From positions 1 to 58,125 of the forward strand of contig CAIXKV010000218.1 in NCBI GenBank assembly GCA_903920145.1: a DNA stretch of 58,125 nucleotides, read 5' to 3'. This stretch comes from an uncultured Rhodospirillales bacterium (GTDB lineage Bacteria; Pseudomonadota; Alphaproteobacteria; Azospirillales; Azospirillaceae). Positions within the stretch are counted from its first letter, which is position 1, and every line of letters begins with the position of its first letter. A model generated the notes under the pieces. It was not told the DNA's origin. It worked only from the letters and a program-made list of their open reading frames with translations, and searched no databases. A program made the translations under genes and the position numbers. Below, piece after piece: positions 1-8,884 of this stretch.

Positions 1-97
1 CGTGAGTTCCACGGTGTCAGCCTGTGGAGAGGAAGGCTCTGGCGGTCGGCGCAAGCCGGCCACGAAACCAGCCTCAGTGAAGCAGAAATCCAGCGTC

Positions 98-119
98 AAA
101 CCTACCTATGCGTAGGTTT
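98..119. terminator. hairpin downstream of nifH
   Basis: An 8-bp perfect inverted repeat (AAACCTAC / GTAGGTTT, 6-base loop) lies 25 bases after the nifH stop. It could be a terminator or the nifH 3' stabilising hairpin often seen before nifD. No nifD start is visible in the remaining 97 bases, so what follows nifH cannot be decided. Confidence 0.5.
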
Positions 120-143
120 GAGCAAGTCTGGAAGAACGGTTGG

Positions 144-1190
<1,047 letters not shown>

Positions 1191-1229
1191 TTATGATTTT
1201 GCAGATATAACGACAGAGTCCGGCCCCGC

Positions 1230-1245
1230 TGTTACGAGTCCGACA
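1230..1245. promoter_or_regulatory. NifA upstream activator site
   Basis: A perfect TGT-N10-ACA sits about 83 bases upstream of the nifH -24 element, the normal range for NifA. No GTAC-N6-GTAC dyad is seen here, unlike the vnf-linked promoters. The rest of the gap (1246-1567) shows no convincing gene. Confidence 0.85.
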
Positions 1246-1567
1246 GGAACATTCACTCTGACGAACCGCAAGGCCCAGTCTTTGACCCAGAAACGGCAAG
1301 TCCTGGGCTTATTACCAAAATGTACAAAATCCAGCCGAAAGGGACCTCCCGGAACAAATCCGCGATGGCGTCTCCCAACCGTTGGTCGATCTTCCCACTG
1401 AGCGGCACTGGCGCGCGGCTTGCTTTGTCCCCGGTTGAAATAAATCGGAGACCTATCATGACGCCGGATCGATTCATCGGGAAGCTGCCATGAAGCCCGC
1501 ACTTTCGAACGCAGCCGCCGGGCTTCAGATCGTCGGTTTACCAGCGTGTTGGAAACGCCGATCCGGG

Positions 1568-2071
1568 TCATGCCGGCTCTGGAGGCGTGACCGCGAGCGC
1601 GGCCAGACGCCGCAGCCCCTCGGTGTCGAGACGGTGGGGCTGCCAGTCAGCTAGCGACGCGAAGCCCAGGCCCTGGTAGAACCGTCGCGCCGCCTGGTTC
1701 CACGACAGCACGTTGACATCCAGACGACAACAGCCGCGTGCCACCGCGATATCGGCCGCCGCAGCCAGCAATGCCCGGCCGAGGCCGCGACTGCGGACCG
1801 CCTGGTCGACGTAAAGGTCATGGATGATCAGTGCTGGCGCGCCAGCCCAGCTCGAATAGCTCTCAAGCAGTATGACACCGCCTAGGATGTCACCTCGCTC
1901 CTCGGCAAGCAGAACCTCGAACCGCCGCCCAGGACCAAAGCCGTCACGGCGCACGATGTCCTCGGTCAGGGCGAGGGCGTCGACCCCACCTTCGAAGGCG
2001 GCTAGGCGGCAGACCAGCGCGACGATCTCGGCCGCGTCGTCGGGCGTGGCGGTACGGATGAGGGGCGCCAT
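1568..2071 (-). CDS. GNAT-family N-acetyltransferase
   Basis: A 167-residue GNAT enzyme transferring an acyl group from acyl-CoA to an unknown amine. The acetyl-CoA binding loop is the region around residues 93-100 (RSRGLGRA), followed by the LDVNVLSWNQAARRFYQGLGF strand-helix typical of the C-terminal half. The start at 2071 was chosen because the homologous domain begins at once and it lies 8 bases after the phnE stop; the same frame stays open upstream but is not GNAT-like. It is the last gene of the phnCDE-like operon. GNAT genes are common beside phosphonate uptake genes, but whether this acts on an aminophosphonate or anything related is unknown. Confidence 0.88.
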   Translation of the reverse strand: MAPLIRTATPDDAAEIVALVCRLAAFEGGVDALALTEDIVRRDGFGPGRRFEVLLAEERGDILGGVILLESYSSWAGAPALIIHDLYVDQAVRSRGLGRALLAAAADIAVARGCCRLDVNVLSWNQAARRFYQGLGFASLADWQPHRLDTEGLRRLAALAVTPPEPA

Positions 2072-2079
2072 GGGCAAGT

Positions 2080-2907
2080 TCACTCCTGCCTGAGAAATCG
2101 GCCGCGTATCCAGGCACCGAGGAAATCGATGGCTGTGACCAGCCCGAGCAGGACGATGATCAGCGCCAGCGCCTCGCGGTATTCGAACAGATGAAAGGCC
2201 GTGATGATTTCCAGCCCGAGGCCGCCGGCGCCAACCACACCGAGAACGGTCGCGGCTCGGACATTGTGCTCCCAGCGATAGAGCGTGACATCGACCAGCC
2301 GTGGCAAAATTTGCGGCACGACGCTGAAACGCAGCACGCCCAATCGTGAGACGCCCTGGCTGCGCAGAGCGTCGCCAGGGCCGGGATCGACGTGTTCCAG
2401 AATCTCGGCGTAGAACTTGCCGAGCATGCCGGTGGAATGGCAAGCCAGCGCGAACACGCCTGGAAGTGGTCCGAAGCCGACTGCGGCCACGAAAATCACC
2501 CCCCAGACCAGCCCAGGGATCGATCTCACTGTGTTGAGCAACAGCCTGATCGGCGCGCCACACCAAGTCGGTCCGATGGTGCGTGCCGCCAGAATGCCCA
2601 GCGGCAAGGCGGCCATGCAGGCCAGCACGGTTCCGGCAATGCTCATAGCCAGGGTTTCCAGCAACGGACGGCCCCAGAGTTGCCAGCGGCTGAAGTCAGG
2701 CGGAAACGAGTCCGCAGCCAGGGTCAAAATCGTCGACACGGCACCGCGATAGCGCTCCAGATCGAAGGCATTGGCATAGGCGAAGGCACCCGCGATCACC
2801 AGCACCAGCACGACTGTAGTCGCGACACCACTCAGTACACGGCGGCGGCCGTCGTCCAGGACGGCCGCCAGTTCCGCGTCCTTCGATGTGGTTGGGATGG
2901 CGGTCAC
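2080..2907 (-). CDS. phnE: PhnE-type ABC transporter permease
   Basis: A 275-residue inner-membrane permease of the phosphonate/phosphite type. It has an N-terminal membrane segment near residues 22-45 and a BPD-transport block with further helices from about 80. The cytoplasmic EAA-like loop around residues 190-215 (DALRSQGVSRLGVLRFSVVP) contacts the ATPase. Its start overlaps the phnD stop by 4 bases, showing translational coupling. It should form the membrane channel with PhnC and PhnD encoded just upstream. The substrate cannot be read from sequence: phosphonate, phosphite or phosphate are the known family substrates, and vanadate is an inference from the nearby vanadium nitrogenase. Confidence 0.92.
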   Translation of the reverse strand: MTAIPTTSKDAELAAVLDDGRRRVLSGVATTVVLVLVIAGAFAYANAFDLERYRGAVSTILTLAADSFPPDFSRWQLWGRPLLETLAMSIAGTVLACMAALPLGILAARTIGPTWCGAPIRLLLNTVRSIPGLVWGVIFVAAVGFGPLPGVFALACHSTGMLGKFYAEILEHVDPGPGDALRSQGVSRLGVLRFSVVPQILPRLVDVTLYRWEHNVRAATVLGVVGAGGLGLEIITAFHLFEYREALALIIVLLGLVTAIDFLGAWIRGRFLRQE

Positions 2908-3791
2908 GGTGCTGGAACTGCATCCGGGTTAGCGCGGCCGATCGCCTCGATCCAGCTGCGGACTGGATCGGCATCGGCATCGACGCAGGGAATAAACGCT
3001 TCGGCGCGGAACACCTTGAGTGCCTCGGGATCGGTGACGTGGAGAAAGGCTTCACGGACTTCCTCTTTGAACGTCGGATCGAGGCCATCGCGGAAGACCC
3101 ACATGTATTCGGGGATCGGGGGCGAAGACGCCAGCACTCGCACCGAGTTGGCGTCGATCTTGCCCTCCTTGAGCAAGCGGTTGTAGATCGGCAGGGACAG
3201 GCCGCCCGCAGCGACCTTATGATTGGAAACTGCCAGTGCGACCGCATCGTGGGCGCCCAGTACCCGCAAGGTGTAATCACGCCCCGAGACCAGACCGGCT
3301 TCGAGCAACTGGTAGCGCGGAACCCAGGTGCCCGAAGTCGAGGCAGGGTCGCCGAACGCCACCTCACCCCCCTTGAGATCGCCCAGGGTCTTGGCTGGGC
3401 TGTCGGCGGGAACGATGACTACCGCCTGGAAGGTCGGCCCCGTCCCCTGGTGTGAAGGCCGGGCGAAGGGTTCTAATTTAGCACTTCGCGAACGCAGGAT
3501 ATAGGTTACCGGCCCCAGATAGGCGATGTCGAGCCGCCCGAAGCGCAACGCCTCGCCAGTGGCGGCGTAGTTGGCGCCTACCACCAGTTCCACCGGCAGG
3601 CCCAGCCGCCGCTCCAAATAGGCCCGCAACGGCTCGTTCAGCCGCATAACTGTCGGGGCGGATTCCCCAGGCAGCAGCCCGACCACCAGTTTCGACGGGC
3701 GGGTCTGGGCCGCCGCCTGGGAGAGCGGAAGCAACAGGCCGCCCGCCAGCAAGGCTACGGCCAGAACCAGTGGTTTCCAGTGACGGCGCAT
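2904..3791 (-). CDS. phnD: PhnD-type oxyanion-binding periplasmic protein
   Basis: A 295-residue solute-binding protein of the phosphate/phosphite/phosphonate family. A signal peptide covers about residues 1-29 and ends SQAAAQ. Family motifs are visible: the FGRLDIAYLGP strand near residues 107-117 and the binding-loop GDPASTSGTWVPR near 161-173, where backbone and Ser/Thr hydroxyls normally grip a tetrahedral oxyanion. It sits between phnC (14-base gap) and phnE (4-base overlap). Because it lies inside an alternative-nitrogenase region, vanadate, a phosphate analogue, is a possible ligand, but this is inference. Phosphonate or phosphite are the default family readings. Confidence 0.92.
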   Translation of the reverse strand: MRRHWKPLVLAVALLAGGLLLPLSQAAAQTRPSKLVVGLLPGESAPTVMRLNEPLRAYLERRLGLPVELVVGANYAATGEALRFGRLDIAYLGPVTYILRSRSAKLEPFARPSHQGTGPTFQAVVIVPADSPAKTLGDLKGGEVAFGDPASTSGTWVPRYQLLEAGLVSGRDYTLRVLGAHDAVALAVSNHKVAAGGLSLPIYNRLLKEGKIDANSVRVLASSPPIPEYMWVFRDGLDPTFKEEVREAFLHVTDPEALKVFRAEAFIPCVDADADPVRSWIEAIGRANPDAVPAP

Positions 3792-3805
3792 GGGATTTCC
3801 TTTCT

Positions 3806-4597
3806 TCAGGGAGAGACGGGGCCTTGCCCATCCAGGGGAGCATGGGATGGAAAAATGCGGTTCTCGGCGGCGGCGTCGAAGGCGGCGGCGGGACCGTCGA
3901 AGGCAACCCGGCCGTCGGCGAGGCCGACGATGCGGTCGGCCAGAGTCCGGGCCATCTGAAGCTGATGCAGCACCAGAATTACAGTGAGGCCGCCGCGCGC
4001 GACCAGGCGACGGAACTCCTCGGCCAGTCGCCGAGCCAGTGCCGGGTCTACCGAGGCAAAGGGTTCATCGCCCAGCAGCAGGCGTGGACACCGCACCAAG
4101 GCGCGAGCGATACCGACCCGTTGGCGTTCCCCGCCCGAAAGCCGATCGATGCGGGTGGTGGCTCGGCCCAACAAACCCACCTCGTCTAGTGCCCGCGCCG
4201 CCCGTTCGCGCAGGGCGCGAGGCCAGGGCAAAGGCGACAGCGGATGGCGGCTGTCGGCCAGTCCGAGCAGCACATTGTCGAGCGCCGACAGGCGGTCGAT
4301 CAAGGCGTGGTTCTGGAAAACGGTGGCGGTGCGCCGACGCGCCTCGCGCAATGTCCCGGCTTCGTCGAGACGTCCGATGCCGGCCATTGAAATAGCTCCA
4401 TCCGAGGGTCGCAGCAAGCCGTTCAGGGCCCCCATCAGCGTGGTCTTGCCGACCCCTGACGGACCGACCACGGCGGTAATGCTGTCTTCGGCGAACGACA
4501 GCGACAGTTCGTGCAGAACGGTTCGGTTACCACGCCGTACGGTCAGGCGCTCCACCGTGACGGTGGCAAGTTGGGGGGATGTAACGGAAAACGGCAT
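3806..4597 (-). CDS. phnC: PhnC-type ABC transporter ATP-binding protein
   Basis: A 263-residue ABC ATPase energising the PhnDE system. Walker A is GPSGVGKTT near residues 45-53, the signature LSGGERQRVGIARAL near 154-168, Walker B LLLGDEPFASVDP near 173-185, and the H-loop histidine follows in VLHQLQM. The start ATG at 4597 has GGAGG 8 bases upstream. First gene of the phnCDE-GNAT operon. Its upstream region (4598-5082) holds no recognisable sigma-54 promoter, so unlike its neighbours this operon is probably not directly under the nitrogenase activators. Confidence 0.93.
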   Translation of the reverse strand: MPFSVTSPQLATVTVERLTVRRGNRTVLHELSLSFAEDSITAVVGPSGVGKTTLMGALNGLLRPSDGAISMAGIGRLDEAGTLREARRRTATVFQNHALIDRLSALDNVLLGLADSRHPLSPLPWPRALRERAARALDEVGLLGRATTRIDRLSGGERQRVGIARALVRCPRLLLGDEPFASVDPALARRLAEEFRRLVARGGLTVILVLHQLQMARTLADRIVGLADGRVAFDGPAAAFDAAAENRIFPSHAPLDGQGPVSP

Positions 4598-4777
4598 AGA
4601 TCAGCCTCCATCGGCTCCAGGCACGCATCATGGGGACGGTGCTAGGTGCAGCGAGTTCAGAAGCGGCTCAGGCCGTGTCGGACACCGACATCTCCAGCCC
4701 AGTTAAGCGCGGAAGACCGTGTCGGGCGCCGATGACAGGTTTTAGCCTGCATCAGCAAAATGCAACTGATCATCATA

Positions 4778-4831
4778 GATGCGGGGTCGTCAACAACAAA
4801 TTGAGATGCGGGGTCGTCAACAACAAATTGA
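4778..4831. repeat. perfect 27-bp tandem duplication
   Basis: The 27-base unit at 4778-4804 is repeated without change at 4805-4831, in the leader upstream of phnC. Each unit contains GTCAACAACAAATTG. A weak GTAC-N6-TTAC dyad follows at 4839-4852. It could be a duplicated operator, but nothing identifies the regulator. Confidence 0.8.
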
Positions 4832-4910
4832 TTGGGTCGTACCTGTTGTTACTATGTTATCAGCCCATGATCGGGCATAGAGCGACGCACCGTTTCCGTG
4901 ACATAATGTA

Positions 4911-5058
4911 ATACCAACGGCCCTAGACAATGATCCGTGCCGTTGGTATCGGCGGCGACTGCCGCCGCAGGCCCCATGGCGCGAAGCCAAGGGCGCGGGT
5001 GCGCCCGCCCGGCGTCTGAGGGCAGCCTTGATGAGTCACCATCAAGGCCCGATGGTAT
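4911..5058. repeat. modular palindromic repeat, copy 1
   Basis: This composite starts with hairpin H3 (TACCAACGG / CCGTTGGTA, 4912-4949). It continues through the GC-rich spacer S (several short inverted repeats) and ends with hairpin H1 (CCTTGATG-agtcac-CATCAAGG then CCGATGGTAT). It lies between phnC and the DUF364 gene, which are in the same orientation. The flanking region 4598-4910 holds the tandem repeat above and no gene. Confidence 0.9.
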
Positions 5059-5082
5059 AAGTTCATTGTGGAATGAATGATT

Positions 5083-6375
5083 CTATCTGTCTCGTTCTGA
5101 ATCCCCCTGATCTGAAAGGCGGGTCCGTGATTGGTGTATAAAGCGTCCGAACCGCCCGAACTCCCGAGGCAAAGCTCCGGCACGGATCGCCGACGCCAGA
5201 CCAGCGGGGTTGTCGACCACCAGGCCGCCCAGCACCTCAATACCGTATTCGTACAGCCTGGACGTCATCGGTGTGGTCGGTCCGATCAGGGCGACGCGGC
5301 GATTGCGGGCGAGCCGAAGAATGCGCGGTAAACTGCGGTTGATCAGCGCCGACGCATTGATGATTGCGGCACCGCACCTGGGTAGCAGGGTGTCCATAGC
5401 CATAGTGGGAAACTCGCCCGGCTGTGGGTCAGTCTCGATCACGGCGCGATTAGGCAGGATCTCGTCGACACCAGGGAAGGCGCCTATCACAACCACCCGC
5501 CCCGCGACCTTGCGAAAGACTTTGACGCCGTTGCCAGGATACCCCTCAAGGTCGAAGCGGTTGTAGTGGGCGTTGATTGCGGCGATGCCCAGTGCCATCT
5601 CCAGCGGATCCCAGGAACGCGACAGCCCAGCCAGACTGCGCAGACTCTGGCCAACATAGCTCGGCAGGCGGGGCAGTAGGCGGCGCGGATGCTGCGGCAG
5701 GTAGGCCAGCCCAGCGCCGAACGGCCCTTCGACCATGATCCAGCGCAGGCCGCAGGCGATCTGGCGAACCTCGTGTTCGGCAACGCCCAGGGTCAAGTCG
5801 CGATACAGCCGCTCCGGCCCCCACCAGGACCACAACGACGCGAGGTCGGGCGAGATCATTGCGCCGTCCTGGCGGGCATAGCTGTGCCATTTATGGATGC
5901 ACTGTCCAGCAATCGAGGTCAGCAGTGGCATGCCCTGGGAAACGTCGGTGCCGATCGGCGCCTTGAGGCTTTCGGTGGCCTCAAGGCAGGCGGCGAAGCG
6001 GCTGATCACGAGCAGGTCGGCATCCTCGCGCGTGGCTTGGCGCAAGTAGCGAGTGGCCGCGTCCTGCTCGACCGAAAGGGTGGCGGAGGTGCTGAGGTCG
6101 AAATACTCGATGCGTGGGGCGCAGCCCTGGCCTTTCTCGGCGCAGCCGCGGTTGTTGCGCTGGACATAGCCGGTAACGTGGAAGCCCCGGCCGCGCAGGC
6201 CCAAGGCGAATTCCGCCAGCAGGCCGTCGATGCGCTCGATTGGGTCATGGACCACCACTCCGGGCCGGACCCATGGCGCCTGCATCGGCTCGAAGGTGCC
6301 GATCGTGTCGTGCCCCCTCGTGACGGCGCGGTCCCGGTCCGCTTCACATCTTCGCTTTGTGCCGATCATGGCCAT
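5083..6375 (-). CDS. DUF2478-DUF364 fusion, candidate metal-handling protein
   Basis: A 430-residue two-domain protein. The first part (about residues 30-165) resembles DUF2478, a nucleotide-binding-like domain often encoded near molybdenum genes, with GLLAEFALGLRGRGF and an acidic/Cys segment. The second part (about 180-420) resembles DUF364, a Rossmann-like putative heavy-metal chelation domain, with VVVIGAFPGVDE and NASALINRSLPRILRLA. The start is uncertain: ATG 6375 lies 7 bases after the small upstream gene; ATG 6285 and 6438 are alternatives. A sigma-54 promoter at 6559-6573 and a shared GTAC dyad link it to the divergent operon at 6771. Its role in V, Mo or Fe handling is inferred from context only. 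Confidence 0.8.
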   Translation of the reverse strand: MAMIGTKRRCEADRDRAVTRGHDTIGTFEPMQAPWVRPGVVVHDPIERIDGLLAEFALGLRGRGFHVTGYVQRNNRGCAEKGQGCAPRIEYFDLSTSATLSVEQDAATRYLRQATREDADLLVISRFAACLEATESLKAPIGTDVSQGMPLLTSIAGQCIHKWHSYARQDGAMISPDLASLWSWWGPERLYRDLTLGVAEHEVRQIACGLRWIMVEGPFGAGLAYLPQHPRRLLPRLPSYVGQSLRSLAGLSRSWDPLEMALGIAAINAHYNRFDLEGYPGNGVKVFRKVAGRVVVIGAFPGVDEILPNRAVIETDPQPGEFPTMAMDTLLPRCGAAIINASALINRSLPRILRLARNRRVALIGPTTPMTSRLYEYGIEVLGGLVVDNPAGLASAIRAGALPREFGRFGRFIHQSRTRLSDQGDSERDR

Positions 6376-6382
6376 CCTGTGG

Positions 6383-6520
6383 TCAAGGGCAGATCGAACG
6401 GGCCAGCCCGCACCAGGCTGGCTCGCTCTTTTGTTCATAATCGCGGAAGGCTTGAGCGAGTCCGATCAGCACTTCCGCCGAGGTTTCAAAGAGCGCTTTG
6501 AACTGAGGATCATCGTTCAT
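6383..6520 (-). CDS. small hypothetical protein, 45 aa
   Basis: A short reading frame of 45 residues starting MNDDPQFKALFETSAEVL, amphipathic helical in its first 30 residues. It lies between the minus-strand sigma-54 promoter (6559-6573) and the DUF2478-DUF364 gene, ending 7 bases before that gene's likely start. The upstream sequence has GGAG and GGGG stretches that are not ideally spaced. It may be a real leader or small protein, or the true N-terminal part if a frameshift is present. No family recognised. Confidence 0.45.
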   Translation of the reverse strand: MNDDPQFKALFETSAEVLIGLAQAFRDYEQKSEPAWCGLARSICP

Positions 6521-6558
6521 CGTCGCCCCGTCTCTCCGTCCCCGATGGTCACAACGAA

Positions 6559-6573
6559 GCAAACCATGGGCCA
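6559..6573 (-). promoter_or_regulatory. sigma-54 promoter toward the DUF2478-DUF364 gene
   Basis: On the minus strand this reads TGGCCC-N5-TTGC, with the invariant GG-N10-GC. It faces away from the promoter at 6704-6718, with the GTAC dyad (6648-6661) between them. Confidence 0.7.
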
Positions 6574-6647
6574 AACCTCCTGATCCGGAAATCCAGCTAG
6601 GCTGGGGATCCTGATCGCACAGTCACGAACATCGCCCTTGGACGTTC

Positions 6648-6661
6648 GTACATTGCTGTAC
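6648..6661. promoter_or_regulatory. VnfA-like activator dyad GTAC-N6-GTAC
   Basis: A perfect GTAC-ATTGCT-GTAC dyad (flanked C/G to CGTAC..GTACG). It lies 42 bases upstream of the plus-strand sigma-54 element and 74 bases from the minus-strand one. The layout matches the GTAC-N6-GTAC-type site described for the Azotobacter vanadium nitrogenase activator VnfA, as I recall it. The regulator itself is not in the window. Confidence 0.65.
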
Positions 6662-6703
6662 GATTCTAGCGCCGAGACCCGGCCATCATGCCTTTTTCAC
6701 AGT

Positions 6704-6718
6704 TGGCTCGGCTTTTGC
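6704..6718 (+). promoter_or_regulatory. sigma-54 promoter of the five-gene operon
   Basis: TGGCTC-N5-TTGC with correct GG-N10-GC spacing, 52 bases before the ATP-grasp start codon. Confidence 0.8.
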
Positions 6719-6770
6719 TAGGTGGCCTGGGCCGATCGTCGGCGGAGCGTCACCGAGGAGGACAGCCACG

Positions 6771-7808
6771 ATGGTTTCGCCAGTCGTATCAGACCTGCTG
6801 ATCCGCCCGCCCAAGACCTCGACAACGCGGATCCTGTTCATCGCCCGCCATGCCCCCCAGGAGCCGAACTACGCATGCCGCAGCTATCCCGGTGACGGTG
6901 GCTATCCGGCCTATTACCACCGGGTCTGGCAGGTTCTAACCGACCTGGGCTATCGCGTGCGCACGGCTAACCACTGTTTGGCTTTGTTGGCTGCGCCCGG
7001 CCATGTGGATCTGGTGTTCTCGCTTTATAACCGCATACCCATCGACCATCCCGAAATCTTCGTGGCTTCGACCTGCGCGTTCCTGGGTCTGCCCAACGTC
7101 GGCGCCGGTCCCAACATCCGCGCCCTGGCCGAGGACAAGTGGCTGTCCAAGCTGGCGGCCAGAGCGGTGGGCATCCCGGTGGCCGAGGGCGCGATCTACT
7201 GCTCGGCCGAGGAACTGGCGGTGCCGCCGCCCTTCGTCGGTCCCTATTTCGTTAAGAACCGCTTCGGCGCCGCCTCGGAAGGGATCAGCGTTGAGTCGAT
7301 TCAGGACGACTGGGCCGGAGCCGCCGCCGTCGCTCGGGCCCTGCTGGAGCGCGGCCTTGCGGTGCTGGTCGAAGCCTACATTCCTGGCATCGACCTCACG
7401 GTGCCGATGCTCGGCGGTCGACAGCCGATCATGCTGGGAGTGGTCCGGCCGCGCTCCGACCAGATTGGCGGCATCATCACCGAGCACCTCAAACGCGACG
7501 ACCCACTGGGCTACGAACTGTTCCGGGACGATGCCGCCGAAACCGCCATGAGGGCCGACGTGACCGCTCTTTGGGTTGCGCTCGGCCCCATGGACTATGC
7601 CCGCCTCGACTATCGCTTCGATCCCAGGAGCGGCCGGCGGGTGTTTCTGGAGTTCAACATTTGCTGCCACATCGGCCGCAGCGGCGCCATCTGCCTGGCC
7701 GCCGGCCAATGGGGGCTGGATCAGGCCGACCTGCTCGGCCACGTGGTCGAATACTGCCTCAGCCGTCAATCAACCACCATCCGGGAGCCCCGCGCATGGG
7801 TGTCATGA
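6771..7808 (+). CDS. ATP-grasp enzyme, D-Ala-D-Ala-ligase-like
   Basis: A 345-residue cytoplasmic protein with the ATP-grasp layout. An N-terminal part (residues 1-110) is followed by the ATP-binding lid region (EDKWLSKLAARAVGIPV, then PYFVKNRFGAASEGI near 155-170) and a Mg-binding segment (MDYARLDYRFDP then FLEFN near 272-297). Such enzymes ligate a carboxylate to an amine through an acyl phosphate. An unusual CRSYPGDGGYPAYYHRVW block near residue 37 may form the substrate site. The start has GAGGAGG 8 bases upstream. First gene of an operon under a sigma-54 promoter and a VnfA-like dyad. The substrate is unknown; it is not expected to be a cell-wall ligase, as it stands apart from division genes. 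Confidence 0.82.
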   Translation: MVSPVVSDLLIRPPKTSTTRILFIARHAPQEPNYACRSYPGDGGYPAYYHRVWQVLTDLGYRVRTANHCLALLAAPGHVDLVFSLYNRIPIDHPEIFVASTCAFLGLPNVGAGPNIRALAEDKWLSKLAARAVGIPVAEGAIYCSAEELAVPPPFVGPYFVKNRFGAASEGISVESIQDDWAGAAAVARALLERGLAVLVEAYIPGIDLTVPMLGGRQPIMLGVVRPRSDQIGGIITEHLKRDDPLGYELFRDDAAETAMRADVTALWVALGPMDYARLDYRFDPRSGRRVFLEFNICCHIGRSGAICLAAGQWGLDQADLLGHVVEYCLSRQSTTIREPRAWVS

Positions 7809-8884
7809 CCGCCGGAGCGCGGATCGTCCTCGACGTCACCCCGCCGGTCGGGTCTGCAAACCGACCGTTCGGCGACGCTGCCGTGCCGCGCGGTACGCCC
7901 CAGGGATGGGATTTGCTCGGTACCGTTCCGGTGCCGTTGCGTCATCGGGTTCGCGACGGCGTCGCCGATCTCGTGGCGCGCTACCGGGCCGAGGGCGGTT
8001 CGGCACTGAAATGCTGTTTTCCTATGGGCCAGGGCGGCCGCACGCCGTTCGATCGGCTTCGCTTCATCCGTGCGCTCGACGACTATCCCAACATGTTGGT
8101 CTCGTCCGAACACGGCAACGCCTTCAATCACCGATTCTACGCCCGCCATGTGGCCGATGGCGCCTTCGTCGGCAGCCAGCCCGCCGGCGTCGTCGCCGCT
8201 TTCGCCGAGGCTGGTCTGGTCGACCCCGAGGACCGCATCGGGGTGTTCGCGGTGGCGCCGTTCGTGCTGCTGATCGACCATGGCCGCCTGAACGGTCTGC
8301 CGCCCCCGCGCCGCTGGGCCGACCTCATGGACCCGCGTTATCGCGATCAGGTGGTGTTCAGCGGCTGGCGCCGGGATGGCGAGCGCCGTCACCGCCAGGT
8401 CAATCTGTTTTTCCTGCTGTCGATGGCGCGGGCGTTCGGCCTGGCCGGACTGGCGCGGCTGCTCGACAACGTCCCGGCCTTGCTGCATTCGGCCCAGATG
8501 CCGCGGCTGGCCGGTACCGACGCTTCGCCGGGTGGCATCTATGTGCTGCCGTGGTCCCTGGCCGCTCTCTGCCCCCGCCGCGTCGACACCGAGGTGGTAT
8601 GGCCCGAAGACGGGGCGTTGGCCTATCCGCTGTGGCTGACGGTCAAGACAGCCCATCGCGAGCGCCTCAACGTCCTGGTTCGCCACTTTCATGGCGCCGA
8701 CCTGGGACGCGTCCTCAATGACAACCGCTACCCGGCCTTGTGTCCCGATCTGACGCCTGCGCTGCCCGCCGGTGCCCGGCTGAGTTGGTTGGGCTGGGAC
8801 TTCGTGCGTCACCCGACCACCGCGAGGCTGCTGCGGGCGATCCGCGAGATATTTGCCGACCAGGAGGACCGCCTATGCGCGTGA
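7796..8884 (+). CDS. substrate-binding-like protein without signal peptide
   Basis: A 362-residue protein resembling ABC transporter substrate-binding proteins of the iron/spermidine-type fold, but with no signal peptide, so probably cytoplasmic. Visible features are a KCCFPMGQGG loop near residue 76, with a Cys pair, SEHGNAFNHRF near 104 and PPRRWADLMDPRYRDQVVFSG near 170. The last is typical of the hinge region in which such proteins close on a ligand. ATG 7796 is chosen because GGGAG lies 8 bases upstream; ATG 7805 is an alternative overlapping the previous stop. It overlaps both neighbours. A cytoplasmic binding protein beside a GTPase and an ABC ATPase suggests metal or cofactor handling rather than import. 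Function unknown. Confidence 0.75.
   Translation: MGVMTAGARIVLDVTPPVGSANRPFGDAAVPRGTPQGWDLLGTVPVPLRHRVRDGVADLVARYRAEGGSALKCCFPMGQGGRTPFDRLRFIRALDDYPNMLVSSEHGNAFNHRFYARHVADGAFVGSQPAGVVAAFAEAGLVDPEDRIGVFAVAPFVLLIDHGRLNGLPPPRRWADLMDPRYRDQVVFSGWRRDGERRHRQVNLFFLLSMARAFGLAGLARLLDNVPALLHSAQMPRLAGTDASPGGIYVLPWSLAALCPRRVDTEVVWPEDGALAYPLWLTVKTAHRERLNVLVRHFHGADLGRVLNDNRYPALCPDLTPALPAGARLSWLGWDFVRHPTTARLLRAIREIFADQEDRLCA

Noticed and set aside
1191-1571. Open frame of about 126 residues on the minus strand upstream of nifH
   Set aside because: It covers the NifA site, has no ribosome site or recognisable domain, and its composition is Arg/Trp-rich as in antisense frames.
2392-3186. Long plus-strand frame opposite phnE/phnD
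   Set aside because: It is antisense to two clear transporter genes and has no family features; typical of GC-rich DNA.
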